Source: Diphasiastrum complanatum (taxonomy: Eukaryota > Streptophyta > Lycopodiopsida > Lycopodiales > Lycopodiaceae). From it: DNA of 64,000 bases. A program made the translations under genes and the position numbers. Shown here in pieces: positions 53,342 to 62,797 of the stretch. A model generated the notes under the pieces. The model did no database searches. It saw only the letters and a program-made list of their open reading frames with translations, and was not told the DNA's origin. The number at the start of each line of letters is the position of its first letter. Position 1 is the stretch's first letter. The stretch lies in contig CM055112.1 of NCBI GenBank assembly GCA_029204225.1, positions 29,972,203-30,036,202 of the forward strand, given 5' to 3'.

Positions 53342-53699
53342 TGTTACGAGCTCGTGACCAGTGCCGAACCCTAGAGAACACAGATAGGTCAGATACCACA
53401 GTCAGGGTCGTATCCAGCGTACACGACCAACAGGGCAAGACAATGTGAGTAGTGTGCCCCAGCACGGTCCATAGCTATGGCGGGCCTAACACAGTCGAGG
53501 GACCCTGTCAGCAGGACAGGGCCCCCAGTTGGGTCCTGACGTGCAGTCGGCCACGTCAGTGACACGTGGCCGACACTTGGTAGTTGCATGCTACCAGTGC
53601 TCGCACTGGGCTAGGAGGGGCTTACTCTATATCAGGGAGTAGGCAAGGTTGGGTGGATCAGTTAGTGTTTGCCCTACTGTGGTGTTAAGATCTAATACA
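53342..53699 (+). repeat. 3' LTR of D4 (358 bp)
   Basis: TGTTACGAGCTCG to ATCTAATACA. A polypurine tract precedes it and no primer site follows, as expected of a 3' LTR. The next base starts LINE coding sequence. Confidence 0.9.
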
Positions 53700-54815
53700 G
53701 CCAGGCTGCATTTGCGCACATTTCCTCCGGTCTTTCAGCATTGGTCCAGTTCGAGCGTGGTTGTACAATGAATCATATTTTTGATCCCGCTACTAGATGC
53801 CAGTTGTTTCATACACGGGTGGTTCCAGCAGTGATGTATGCCTCCGAGATTTGGTTGCCTGGACTTTCTCTCCGGGACTGGGCAGGCCATTCCCGCATTC
53901 CAGCCACTATGTTGGGTCGCATGATACGTGCCAAGACTACCACCCCTCATGATATCCTATGTGCTGAGTTTGCTGGGATTCAAGAGATTCGTGCATCTCA
54001 CCCAGATAGATACATAGTTGCTGCGGTTACTTCTTCACGTGTCCTAGCTGATTTTCATGCCAAGCTATCCTGGTACCAGCAGGCGTCTGATCTCTTACGA
54101 CATCTGGGCATCTCTATCATGGATCTTCCTCGTGGTACGCATTCGTATATCCGAGGCTATTTATTCCGTCGATATATGTAGCAGACTTGGAGCTCCCTCC
54201 CACCTTCCCGTATTCGACTGAGCTAGTTCCTTTCTTTGGATCCTTCTGGTTTGCCATTGTTGCCGCTGTATCTCTCACAGCCCCTATCACACAGCCTGCA
54301 CTATCATCTTGGGCAGTTGCGCATTTCCTCTCATCAGCTTGCTATTGAGGCCGGTCGTGCATGGGATATCCCCCAGGAGCGTCGTCTATGTCGCTTGTGC
54401 TCGTTGCAGGAGGTGGAAGATGAAGCCCATTTCCTCCTCAGATGTTCGTTGTATTATGAGATACGAGGGAGGTATTATTGTCTCTTTCGCGATGGCCCGC
54501 ATACACTACTTCGCAGTTTTGTCTCCTATCCGGATGCTCGTTGCTTGGGACTTCTTGTTCGTGAGATGCTTACTCTCCGTCAGTCTCATCTGCCTGTACC
54601 AGATCACCTGGGGTTAGACTCCCGGCAGCTGCTTCTCACTGGCTTCTTTCGGACTCGAGCACATGGTGATGACTCCGATGATGAGATTCCTATCGCTGTG
54701 CCACCGCGGAAAAAGCCCAGATGTAGTCGGCACTCGCCTCCATCGGGGCCCACTGTACGGTCCACTCAGCGAACACTTCACACTTACTTTCGCTGATATG
54801 TACTTATTCTCCACC
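53700..54815 (+). pseudogene. LINE ORF2, C-terminal part (LINE-1 copy)
   Basis: Begins in the last part of a non-LTR RT (AAFAHISSGLSALVQFE, RCQLFHTRVVPAVMYASEIW, IPATMLGRMIRAKT). A stop at about 54179 and a frame change follow, then a second part with LQEVEDEAHFLLRCSLYYEI preceded by RRLCRLCS: the C-x-x-C...H...C zinc-binding end of plant LINE ORF2. It ends TQRTLHTYFR. The 5' part is missing and the reading starts exactly at the D4 LTR. Confidence 0.8.
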
Positions 54816-55074
54816 TGGCCCGGATTGTGGGCATTGGTACTTTTTCTATAGTTCTTCTGTTATACCTGGCCCGGGTTGTGGGCTTATTTCACTTCTACTT
54901 TGTTCTACTTTCATTCATAGCTAGTTTATAGCATTTTATGGCCACGTCCTCCTATGGATGATGCTCCTGCTGTTGCTCGTACATATTTTCTTTTTGGTCT
55001 TATGCACCCACGGGTGCCCAAAAGACGTTAATAAAGCTTTCTTTCTTTCTTTCTTTCTCTCTCTCTCTCTCTCT
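54816..55074 (+). other. 3' UTR and tail of LINE-1 copy: hairpin and (CTTT)n(CT)n
   Basis: A duplicated phrase ACCTGGCCCGG.TTGTGGGC (about 54810 and 54868) lies in the UTR. The end carries GCACCCACGGGTGC (55004-55017), a perfect 6-bp inverted repeat, then ACGTTAATAAAG and a pyrimidine tail (CTTT)n(CT)n at 55037-55074. Confidence 0.7.
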
Positions 55075-55360
55075 AAACTTTCACATAATATCGAGGGATT
55101 TGATACTGCTTGGAGCAAATTTGATGATAAAGTCTTATTAATAAAGTTCCGTTCCATTGAACAATGCAATGCTGCTTTACGCCTTAGAGCTAAGCTCAAA
55201 GGCACTTTTATTTATATAGATGAAGATCTAACACACACACAATGGGGCAAGCGAGGAAATTGATCATTCAGGAGGCCAATGCTCGAAATCAAAGAGTAGT
55301 CTTTATTGAAGGCAAGCCTAAATTCTATGATAAGATTTCACAATAGGAAGTCGGGGATCC
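55075..55360 (+). pseudogene. LINE ORF1-like fragment
   Basis: FDTAWSKFDDKVLLIKFRSI, AALRLRAKLKGTFIYIDEDL, then, after a frameshift near 55258, QEANARNQRVVFIEGKPKFY. The pattern LKGT.IYI.EDL followed by RN..V.F..GK is typical of ORF1-side sequences of plant LINEs. It directly follows the tail of the previous LINE. Confidence 0.5.
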
Positions 55361-56140
55361 AAGGCGGAACTGCCTGAGATTTGTCTCTCTCAGGCATTGT
55401 CTTTTGGCCTGTGCTACCGCATTGATCAGCTTCAGGTCTCTTCTGATCAGCTGGCTATTGAGACAAGCAGATACATAGACACACCACGACCCTTATGAAT
55501 CTTCAGTGTTGTACACTACAAGAGGTTGAGGATGAGTTTCACTTTATTGTCAGATGTCCAGCTTACTATGAGATTAGAGGCAGATATCACTGTCTCTATC
55601 GGGACATTCCACTCGCACTTGGTTCCTTCTTTGCCTAAGTTGGTTTGCTATTACGAGAAATGTTCTCTTTGAGATCTTCTCTTCTGTTCGATGATCAGGA
55701 TGTTGACCACAACCAGCCACATATTACACTTTTCTTTCAGAAAAGATTTAGAGATGATATTTCAAATAGTGAGATTGACATTCCAACTCGATGACCGAAG
55801 CTCGACCGAAGCTCCATCGTCTTCCTCGACCATCCAAATCCAGAGTTCACCACCAGAGACCTCCATCTGTCTCACACCAGATCACACAATTTTTCTCTCT
55901 CAATAAGTAAGTTTTATTCCTCCGTGTAGCTATTGGTTAAGCTACTGCTTTTGTACCCTCACCATAGCTGGAGGTTAAGCTTTGGTTCTATTTCCGGTTT
56001 ATTTCTGTTTTATTCTATCTTTTAGCTAATAGAAATAAGTCCGGCATGGACGATGCTCCTTTCTGATGTATTTTTTCTCATGTGCCCAAGGGCACTCTTT
56101 AGACATTAATACATTCTATTCTATTCTCTCTCTTCGTGGC
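55361..56140 (+). pseudogene. LINE ORF2 C-terminal remnant and 3' end (LINE-2 copy)
   Basis: Decayed CSLQ/TLQEVEDEFHFIV then CPAYYEIRGRYHCLYRD matches LINE-1 LQEVEDEAHFLL and CSLYYEIRGRYYCLFRD. The 3' end has GTGCCCAAGGGCAC (56082-56095), then ACATTAATACATTCTATTC and a CT-rich tail. GGCATGGACGATGCTCCT before the hairpin matches TATGGATGATGCTCCT in LINE-1. Confidence 0.75.
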
Positions 56141-56886
56141 CAGCGCAGGTCTGCTGGCCCGTGGCCTGGTTTTGTGTTTATTTTTCTTTTACAAAAAAAA
56201 AAAAGGATTCTGATCAGCGAATCGTGATTTGCAGAACAGTGAATCGTGATTTGCAGAACTATGGTTCAATGGCTACACACACAGACACATACACATACAT
56301 GGGCGAAAAATTTACTTGTTTTGGTGTGCAAGAGTGGCTCCATTCTTTTTTCAGGACAAGCTTGTGGTGTGAACTGGCAAAATCATAGAGTCGACAATGT
56401 TACGTTGAAAAAATAAGGGTGCTCAAAGCAGGTCTATGCGCTGAATGCATAAGCACAGAATAATGTGGTGGGACCTTTTTCCTGTTGTGTTGGTCTTCAG
56501 ATTTGGAGTACTGCTTAATAAGAACGGTTGAAAGCATTTGTATGATTATTGGAGGTCCAGAAAGACGAAGTACTGCAAAGCATGTCCAAGATTTTGTTTA
56601 CTAGTCAACGAAGAAATTTGGGGGCACAAAGATGATCGGCTAGTCTCAACAATAATGCTCCCCACTGTCCCTATCAATCATAAGTCCAGTTCTGAAGGCC
56701 ACCAAATTCGGAAGACCAGCACATTGGGACCAGACCCCTATCATGTTATTCCATGCTGAATCTCATCAAAACATAGGCCTGTTTTTACCACTCTGATTTT
56801 GACAAAGAAAAACCAGGAGTGTATTCCTTACCTAGAAAACTAACCCTAAGAAAGGACACCAGTACTCTTACACCTTTCTTACTTCA
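56141..56886. other. No recognised gene
   Basis: A 19-base phrase GAATCGTGATTTGCAGAAC is tandemly repeated at about 56218-56262. Short frames without domains. May be intron of the downstream reductase gene. Confidence 0.4.
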
Positions 56887-57290
56887 ATGTTAGATGAGCC
56901 AACATGCTATGAAGATGCTTGTAAATCTAAGAGTTGGATGGATGCTATGAAAATAGAGTATGATGCTCTCATTGAGAATCATACTTGGGATCTTGTGAAT
57001 CTTCCTCAAGGGAAGAAACCTCTTGATTGCAAGTGGGTATTTAGATTGAAGTATAATCAAGATGGATCAATAAGTAAGCATAAATCCAGGCTTGTAGCAA
57101 AAGGATTCTTACAAACTAAAGGCATTGATTATGATGAGACTTTGCTCCTGTGGCTAAGCTTGTTACTATCAGGTTGATCATTAGTCTTGCTACAACCTTC
57201 AATTGGGAGCTATTCCAACTTGATTTCACAAATGCTTTCCTTAATGGTTATTTGGAGGAAGAGATCTACATGAAGCAACCCGAGCTGGTG
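56887..57290 (+). pseudogene. Ty1/copia RT N-terminal fragment
   Basis: DEPTCYEDACKSKSWMDAMK, LPQGKKPLDCKWVFRLKYNQ, SRLVAKGFLQTKGIDYDET, then after a frameshift AKLVTIRLIISLATTFNWE and FQLDFTNAFLNGYLEEEIYM. It stops at KQP, before the catalytic box. Different from the copia at 2.3 kb. Confidence 0.85.
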
Positions 57291-57634
57291 TCTGTAGACT
57301 TGTGCCATCTGAGTATTGGAACATACTCTATTTACCTTTCTCGGTTGGTATGTACAGTTGAATGCTTCTGAATTACAAGTTGTATGTCCGCCCATGACAT
57401 GAATGACTACAATGCAGATGAGATTGAATCAGTGGTTTATGTTCTGGTTGCTGAAAAGCTTTTTAGTTTTGCTGTGCCCCTTTTTAGCAACTTTTGTTTG
57501 CCTACTAGCAGGTTTTGACTATGATGGTTCTACTGTTCTTGATAGCTGGTCCAATAATTTTTACTTGCTTGAGACAGAACAAGTTGTATTGGATGCATTT
57601 TTTGATTTTGACAGGGAATTAATTATGGTTGCAG

Positions 57635-57696
57635 TTGCTACATGCTTGGGTTTGTACTCTGCTGCACCAAAGGGAGTCTACACACCTGGTCTTGAG
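57635..57696 (+). CDS. Quinone oxidoreductase-like (medium-chain reductase) exon A
   Basis: Ends LGLYSAAPKGVYTPGLE at the donor GAG/GTGCAT. In medium-chain reductases this is the GroES-like stretch before the PG.E.AG motif. The 5' border is uncertain: TTGCAG at 57629-57634 is the nearest acceptor and the frame is open further upstream. It joins exon B in frame. Confidence 0.55.
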
Positions 57697-57838
57697 GTGC
57701 ATGGAGTCTAATGGGTTTGTGCTTGTCAAATATGGTTTAATTAATCAAATTGTTTTCTCCTCTAGAAAGCCATTCAGCTGTAGTCGGCTTACTTCAAAGA
57801 AGCACTTTTCATGCTCTGAGAAGTTACATTGTTCATAG

Positions 57839-58015
57839 TTTGCAGGGATAGTTGACGCTGTTGGTGAAGGTGTCGATGCACTGTCTGTGGGTGACAGAGT
57901 TCTAGGCTTGACCAGATTTGGTGCATATTCATCACATATCAATATTCCATCAAAGTATGTACGATCATTTCCTGAAAACTGGTCATTCAGTGAAGCAGCT
58001 TCATTTCCTGTGCAG
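57839..58015 (+). CDS. Quinone oxidoreductase-like (medium-chain reductase) exon B
   Basis: Exactly 59 codons between acceptor TTGTTCATAG and donor CCTGTGCAG/GTGCG. Translation: FAGIVDAVGEGVDALSVGD, RVLGLTRFGAYSSHINIPS, KYVRSFPENWSFSEAASFPV, Q. With exon A it gives PGLEFAGIVDAVGEGV, a hallmark of NADPH quinone oxidoreductase/zinc-type alcohol dehydrogenase-like proteins, which reduce quinones or enones in the cytosol or plastid. The Rossmann half (next exons) is not in the window, so the next intron must be long or the gene is a fragment. No disabling change is seen. Confidence 0.8.
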
Positions 58016-58240
58016 GTGCGATCCCCAACAATCATGTCATCTACAATAATATGAATGGACTTTTAAAACTAGAGACAGTTTGTGCTGCTATAGACTACCA
58101 AGATTTGTTCGTGCTTAAGTGACTATCTAAATGGATTGTGCTACTTTGATGGATGTATGTAGAGCCCCATTATGTTGCTAATGGATCGGGGCATTCTTCT
58201 GAACTTAGAATTGATAAGGTAATTCAATGTCAGAACCATA
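58016..58240 (+). other. Probable intron after exon B
   Basis: Begins with the consensus-like donor GTGCG; no further exon is readable before the foldback element. Confidence 0.4.
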
Positions 58241-58908
58241 GATCCAGCGGTACGCCGCAGATCCCGGTACCGCGGATCCATACTGATCCGCAGTACCATA
58301 ATATATAATATTTTTTTTTTAATATTTTAAAAAAAAATAAAATTTAGAAAAAAATAAAATTAAGTGGGCAATATGGGTATCAGCTTGAAGCTGTTGACGA
58401 GAGCAGTGCATTTATGCAAGTTGCCGGTTCTGACGAGAGCGAACAGCCAAAGGACCAAGGGGATGCAAAATACCAAAAAGTGTGTTTTCGCTCAGGGAGT
58501 CGGAAGGCCAACTCATGAAGAGGTTGTATCGTCGGGGCCCCGGACCCCACCGTTGGGGGGCTCTGCCCCCCAAACCCCCCAAGACTTGCTGCTATATAGA
58601 AATTGTAATCTACTCATCTCATAACCATCATGGTCTCACTGTAGACCCTATACTAACAACCGTGCTCAGTAATGGCTTCTCCTCATAACGGGAGCCTTAC
58701 AGATCTGAGCTCACGGTTAACTAGTGACTACTAAACTGAGAGGTGCATTATTTAGTTGTCTAACACATTTTGTAGCTGAAAGCACCGGCAACCTGCATAA
58801 ATGCACTGCTCTCGTCAAGAGCTTCAAGCTGATACCCATATTGCCCACTATTTTTTTGTTAAGTTATTTTTTTTTTAAAGAAGAATTAAAAATAAAAATA
58901 AAAAATAG
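58241..58908. repeat. Foldback element with 65-bp inner arms and GGTACC-rich ends
   Basis: Inner arms 58364-58428 and 58784-58848 are inverted copies differing at 2 of 65 positions. Outside them both sides have A/T-rich runs and then GGTACC words: GATCCCGGTACCGCGGATCC on the left (58259 onward) and the 58909 repeat on the right. The 355-bp loop has a GC-rich centre (GGGGCCCCGGACCCC, GGGGGGCTCTGCCCCCC). Confidence 0.8.
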
Positions 58909-58967
58909 TGCTGCCCTGGTACCACGGATTTTTGGGTGGCACCATAATGGCGGTACCACGTGCCACT
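58909..58967 (+). repeat. Left inverted repeat of the H2 element
   Basis: TGCTGCCCTGGTACCACGG to GGTACCACGTGCCACT. Its inner 27 bases (58941-58967) are a perfect inverted match to 61885-61911, and its outer part matches the right repeat imperfectly. Confidence 0.75.
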
Positions 58968-59170
58968 GGTCAGAACAGAGAATTTTTATTGAGGCTAATA
59001 TTTTATACCAAGCAGACAATACACAAATCATAACTTGGCAGATGAATCTGATTTATGGTAAGCATCCTTCGATGATTACCTCCACTTTATCAACCCTGCT
59101 CAAGCCCTAGTTTTCATCTACTCCAATCTCCAGCAATCTGCATCTGGCCTTTTTATGTATATGCATAGAA

Positions 59171-59193
59171 CCCACGGTTCCCAGAACCGTGGG
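59171..59193. repeat. Perfect hairpin CCCACGGTTC-CCA-GAACCGTGGG
   Basis: Ten-base stem with a three-base loop, followed by GAACCGTGG again and the palindromic GTACCGTGGTAC. Same word style as the inverted repeats on either side. Confidence 0.7.
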
Positions 59194-59714
59194 CTCTGAG
59201 AACCGTGGCAGGAAACGTACCGTGGTACGGTTCACCTAATTAATTAATCAATTAATTTACTACATTTCCCCCCCAAAACCCCTGCAGCTCGTTTTTAGAC
59301 CCTCATTTCTCATTTTTTGCAGGTGGAGGTTTCTGAGAGTGGGTGGAGGTTTCTGAGAGAGTGTTGCTCAGATTGGTGAGAGAGAAGAGGGCAGGGTAGA
59401 GAGACTGTAGCGGCCTCTGTAGAGAGAGAAAATTAAGGTTTAGTTGTAGGGTTGTTTTTTTGGCTAAAAATTCAGGTTTTTGACATTCCCTCATGCAAAT
59501 AGGTCTATTTTTAGGGTTTAGGCATTTAAGATCATGGAGAGAGTTTGGGACAGCCTAGAGAGAGACTGTACCAGCTCATCTAGAGAGAGAAGGATAGGGT
59601 TTATGGGTTAGGGTTTTTTTTGGAGCCAAAAATCAGGTTTTTTGCATTTGTCTTGTCTTGCACTTCTTCCGTACTTCACTTCCATACTCCCTGTTTCCTT
59701 AACCGTCTCACACC
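59194..59714 (+). other. Leader of H2
   Basis: Contains two diverged copies (about 59325-59485 and 59535-59645) of a block with AGAGAGACTGTA, TAGAGAGAGA, TTAGGGTT-like and AAATCAGGTTTTT words, then a pyrimidine-rich stretch before the ATG. No TATA assignment made. Confidence 0.5.
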
Positions 59715-61300
59715 ATGCCTCCTGGAGATATGCCTGAGCTCTGGGGTGAGGTGGACCAAGACCCCGAGTTCGTTAGGTCTGACGTTCGGTCTGGGACGCG
59801 TGGATGGTCCTGTAGGTTTTGTCATGCTCGTTTTGTCAGCACCCTCACTATGCTGAAAGGCCATCTCCTTGGTGCTGTCAAGGGCGATGGCCGACGCTTA
59901 GGCTCCCACCCTTGCCCACACATGCCTACTTTGGAGCGTTGTAGGCTCATTGACATATATGGAGCTCGATTGATGCAGGCCGGTATGTCACTAGATCTTG
60001 ATGTATATGCAGTGGTGTCATCCACCCCACGGGATCCACTAGCTCCTCGTCCACCACCACCACGTCCTCCCCCACCTCTTGTTCCTGCTCCTCCCCCTCA
60101 GCCTGATGCATATCCATCACTCGTTCCTCAACCCACGGCACCACCACAACCCACTTCACCACATCCCGCCCCTCCTTCTGCTACATCTATTCCAGTCGGT
60201 GCATTTCCACAGCGTCCTCCTGCAGTCACTCAGATGACTCGCCCAGTGCAGACATTCCGTTTTCTTCGCTCTGAGTCGGCGCCAGATGGTCTCTCACAGG
60301 ACACCCAGGACATACTATCCACTTTCCCTACACATCAGGATGATTTGGACTCCGATGATGAGGACGGTGATGGTAGACAGCATGGTGAGGCTGGTTCTTC
60401 TGGAGCTTCTTCGCCACCTTCTCTGCAGCCCCGGCATCCCCGCAGCCGCAGCATCCCCCTCAGCCACCTCAGGCCCAGTTTCCCCCCCAGCCTCGGCACC
60501 CCCCTGCCACTGACATACCTCCTGCTCCTCGTAGGGGTGCTTACCGCACTAGGGCATCTTCCAGCAGATCGTCTCGCAGCTCCCAATATAGACAGCAGTC
60601 CATGGGGGAGTCTTTCCAACCCCATCTTGAGGCCGAGGCCCAGCAGGCTGTGGCAAACAGGTCCACGCTTCCGGCCACCCGTGGCTGAGACTATTCGTAC
60701 CACCTACCTTACGTCCACGATGGAGGATCTCACCACACAGCCGTCGGCCAGTGATCAACATACTGGTGTCCTGCTGCATGGGCACTATGTTCTATCGAGC
60801 CATTGATGCCAGTAGAGGTGGTGGGGTTATTGACAGACAGTTTATGTTCGATATCATCAGTGAGGTTATCGAGGAGGTTGGCCCTGCCAACGTAGTGCAG
60901 GTTGTCACCGACAACGCGAGTAATTGCGTGAACATGTCTCACTTGCTACAACAGCAGTATGTTGCTATTGTATGGACCCCCTGTGCTGCACATAGCATTG
61001 ATCTTATACTAGGGGATATTGGCCGCTTGCCCTGGGTTCGCACATTAGCTGACATGGCACTTGTCGTGGTGACATTTATCACCCGGAAGAGGCGTGCCCT
61101 CGCCCTATTCCGCACCTTCAGTTCACTTGATCTGAAGAAACCAGCTCCCACACGTTTTGCATTCGACCTGGTTGTCATGCATAGGCTTATTAGAGTCAGA
61201 CATCAGCTCAGACACATGGCCACTAGTTCTACATTTAGGGAGCTGCCTTTCTCTAGTAGGCTTGATGGTTTGGGTAGAAAATTTCCATTTAGTCAATAGG
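59715..61300 (+). pseudogene. hAT-type transposase H2: BED finger, Pro-rich linker, DUF659-like core
   Basis: N-terminus MPELWGEVDQDPEF region then WSCRFCHARFVSTLTMLKGH, a BED-type finger close to H1. A Pro-rich linker follows (PPPPRPPPPLVPAPPPQP). Near 60420 the plausible frame shifts (RRGAYRTRASSSRSSRSS, PHLEAEAQQAVANRS). From about 60725 a third frame gives INILVSCCMGTMFYRAIDAS, FDIISEVIEEVGPANVVQVV, TDNASNCVNMSHLLQ, WTPCAAHSIDLILGDIGRLP and PAPTRFAFDLVVMHRLIR, the typical core of DUF659/hAT transposases. A stop ends it near 61299; the C-terminal dimerisation part is absent. Cut-and-paste transposase in origin, now broken by at least two shifts. Confidence 0.8.
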
Positions 61301-61406
61301 TCCAGTCCCTAGACAGGTCAACGGTCTCTATCATACCCTGTTGAGGAACTCTGTCAGTTTGAGATTAGAGTCTTGAGTTCTTTGTGGGGAGCTTTAGAGG
61401 CATGAT

Positions 61407-61840
61407 TCATTTGCCATGTGCTACATCCACTGTCTCTCTCTCATGCTGTATATCCTCTGGTAGTGGATCAGGTCGGTACACATCCTGCTCTGGTAGAGGT
61501 GGCTCATACATCCTTGCCATCATCCTTTGTAATCGATCATGCTCCAGGCCATAGCCTATGTCTGCCTCATACTCTGCCTCAAACTCTGCCTCAAGCTCTG
61601 CATCAAGCTCTGCCTCAGCCATGGTCTCCAATCCTGGAGCAGGAATACCCAAATCATCATCATCATCATCCTCATCCTCCTCATCAGCACCCATGCCCAT
61701 ACCTGTCCCCTGGCTAGCACCTGTATACTAATCATGACCCACTCTGTCCATCAATAACCGTCTAACCCACAACAACTCTCTCTCTGTCTCTGTTGCAATG
61801 TCAGCCGCAACATCTGCATGTAAACGCATGTCTCAGGGAT
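61407..61840 (-). CDS. Reverse-strand acidic ORF inside the H2 element
   Basis: From the right: HADVAADIATETERELLWVR, RLLMDRVGHD, a TAG at 61728-61730, then GTGMGMGADEEDEDDDDDD, LETMAEAELDAELEAEFEAE, LQRMMARMYEPPLPEQDVY, ending TVDVAHGK. Strongly acidic, with an Ala/Glu repeat. It runs toward the H2 gene, between it and the right inverted repeat. Family unknown; it could be the tail of another transposase or a second gene. The composition is partly from a CTC/CAT-rich simple repeat, so chance is possible. Confidence 0.35.
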
Positions 61841-61884
61841 CCGAAAATAATTAATGAGGGCCCAATTGACAATGTCCTTACCAT

Positions 61885-61983
61885 AGTGGCACGTGGTACC
61901 GCCATTATGGTACCGCGGTACCATAATGGTGGTACCGCGGTTATGGTGCCGCCCTCAAACCAGCGGCACCAGGGCGGCACCAC
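61885..61983 (-). repeat. Right inverted repeat of the H2 element
   Basis: AGTGGCACGTGGTACCGCC at its inner side to CAGGGCGGCACCAC at its outer side. Inside is an extra palindromic block (GGTACCGCGGTACC). Outside it, A/T runs mirror those left of 58909. Confidence 0.75.
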
Positions 61984-62125
61984 AAAAAAAATATTTTTTA
62001 TTATTTTTAAAAAAAAAAAAAAAAACCCTTTTAACAGGCTAAAACTAGGTAAAAAATTCAGGAAAAAAATGGCTACGGTTTAGAAAAAAGATGTTACTGT
62101 ACAGGGGGACTGTACTGGGGGCACT
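61984..62125. other. A/T-rich flank of the right inverted repeat
   Basis: Poly-A runs (61984-62024) and short unassigned sequence. Confidence 0.5.
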
Positions 62126-62536
62126 GTGGGAGAGCGGACCCAATCGGAGTGCGGCATGTGGGGGAGCAATACATGGGGCAGATACAGTAGCACATGGGCA
62201 CTGTGGAGGAGCAGACCATGGACCCAATCGGAGTGCAGCATGTGGGGGAGCAATACATCCGGACAGGTACACCGTCACATGGGCACTGTGGAGGAGCAGA
62301 CCATGGACCCAATCGCAGTGCAGCATGTGGAGGATCAGCACATGGGGCAGGTACAGTAGCACATGGGCACTGTGGAGGAGCAACCATGGACCCAATCGGA
62401 GTGCAGCATGTGGGGGAGCAATATATCCGGACAGGTACACCGTCACATGGGCACTATGGAGGAGCAGACCATGGACCCAATCGCAATGCAGCATGTGGGG
62501 GATCAGCACATGGGGCAGGTACAGTAGCACATGGGA
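62126..62536. repeat. Five tandem units of 84-85 bp in a dimeric higher-order pattern
   Basis: GGACCCAATCG starts at 62135, 62219, 62304, 62388 and 62473. Units 2 and 4 share GGAGCAATA.ATCCGGACAGG and ACACCGTCACATGGG; units 3 and 5 share GGATCAGCACATGGGGCAGG and ACAGTAGCACATGGG; unit 1 is a hybrid. Long frames on both strands across it are repeat by-products. Confidence 0.85.
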
Positions 62537-62577
62537 TCATCAACAAAAGCAAATTGGGAAACAGGCTGTGGGGTTAA

Positions 62578-62775
62578 ATAGACGAGACAGTGAGAGAGCC
62601 AGTGAGAGGGGGTGAGAGGCATTGTGAGAAGCTGTGAGGGAGAGCCAGTGGGAGGCTGTGAGAGAGAGGCATTGTGAGAGGCTGTGTGACAGACCGAGTG
62701 AGAGGCTGTGAGAGGGGGGCTGTGAGAGAGCCAGTGAGAGCCATTGAGAGGCTGTGAGAGGCTGTGAGGGTCATT
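62578..62775. repeat. GAGAGGCTGTGA / GAGAGCCAGTGA simple tandem repeat
   Basis: About a dozen 8-14 base units combining GTGAGAG with GCTGTGAG, CCAGTGAG or GCATTGTGAG. Lies directly before the ORF at 62798. Confidence 0.8.
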
Positions 62776-62797
62776 TCGAGCAACAGGGTGTCGTGAG

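Noticed and set aside
58909-61983. Reading the H2 inverted repeats as LTRs
   Set aside because: They are inverted, not direct, and no primer site or polypurine tract adjoins them.
62045-62615. Long frames on both strands (up to 174 codons)
   Set aside because: They are created by the 84-85 bp tandem units, which lack stops in several frames.
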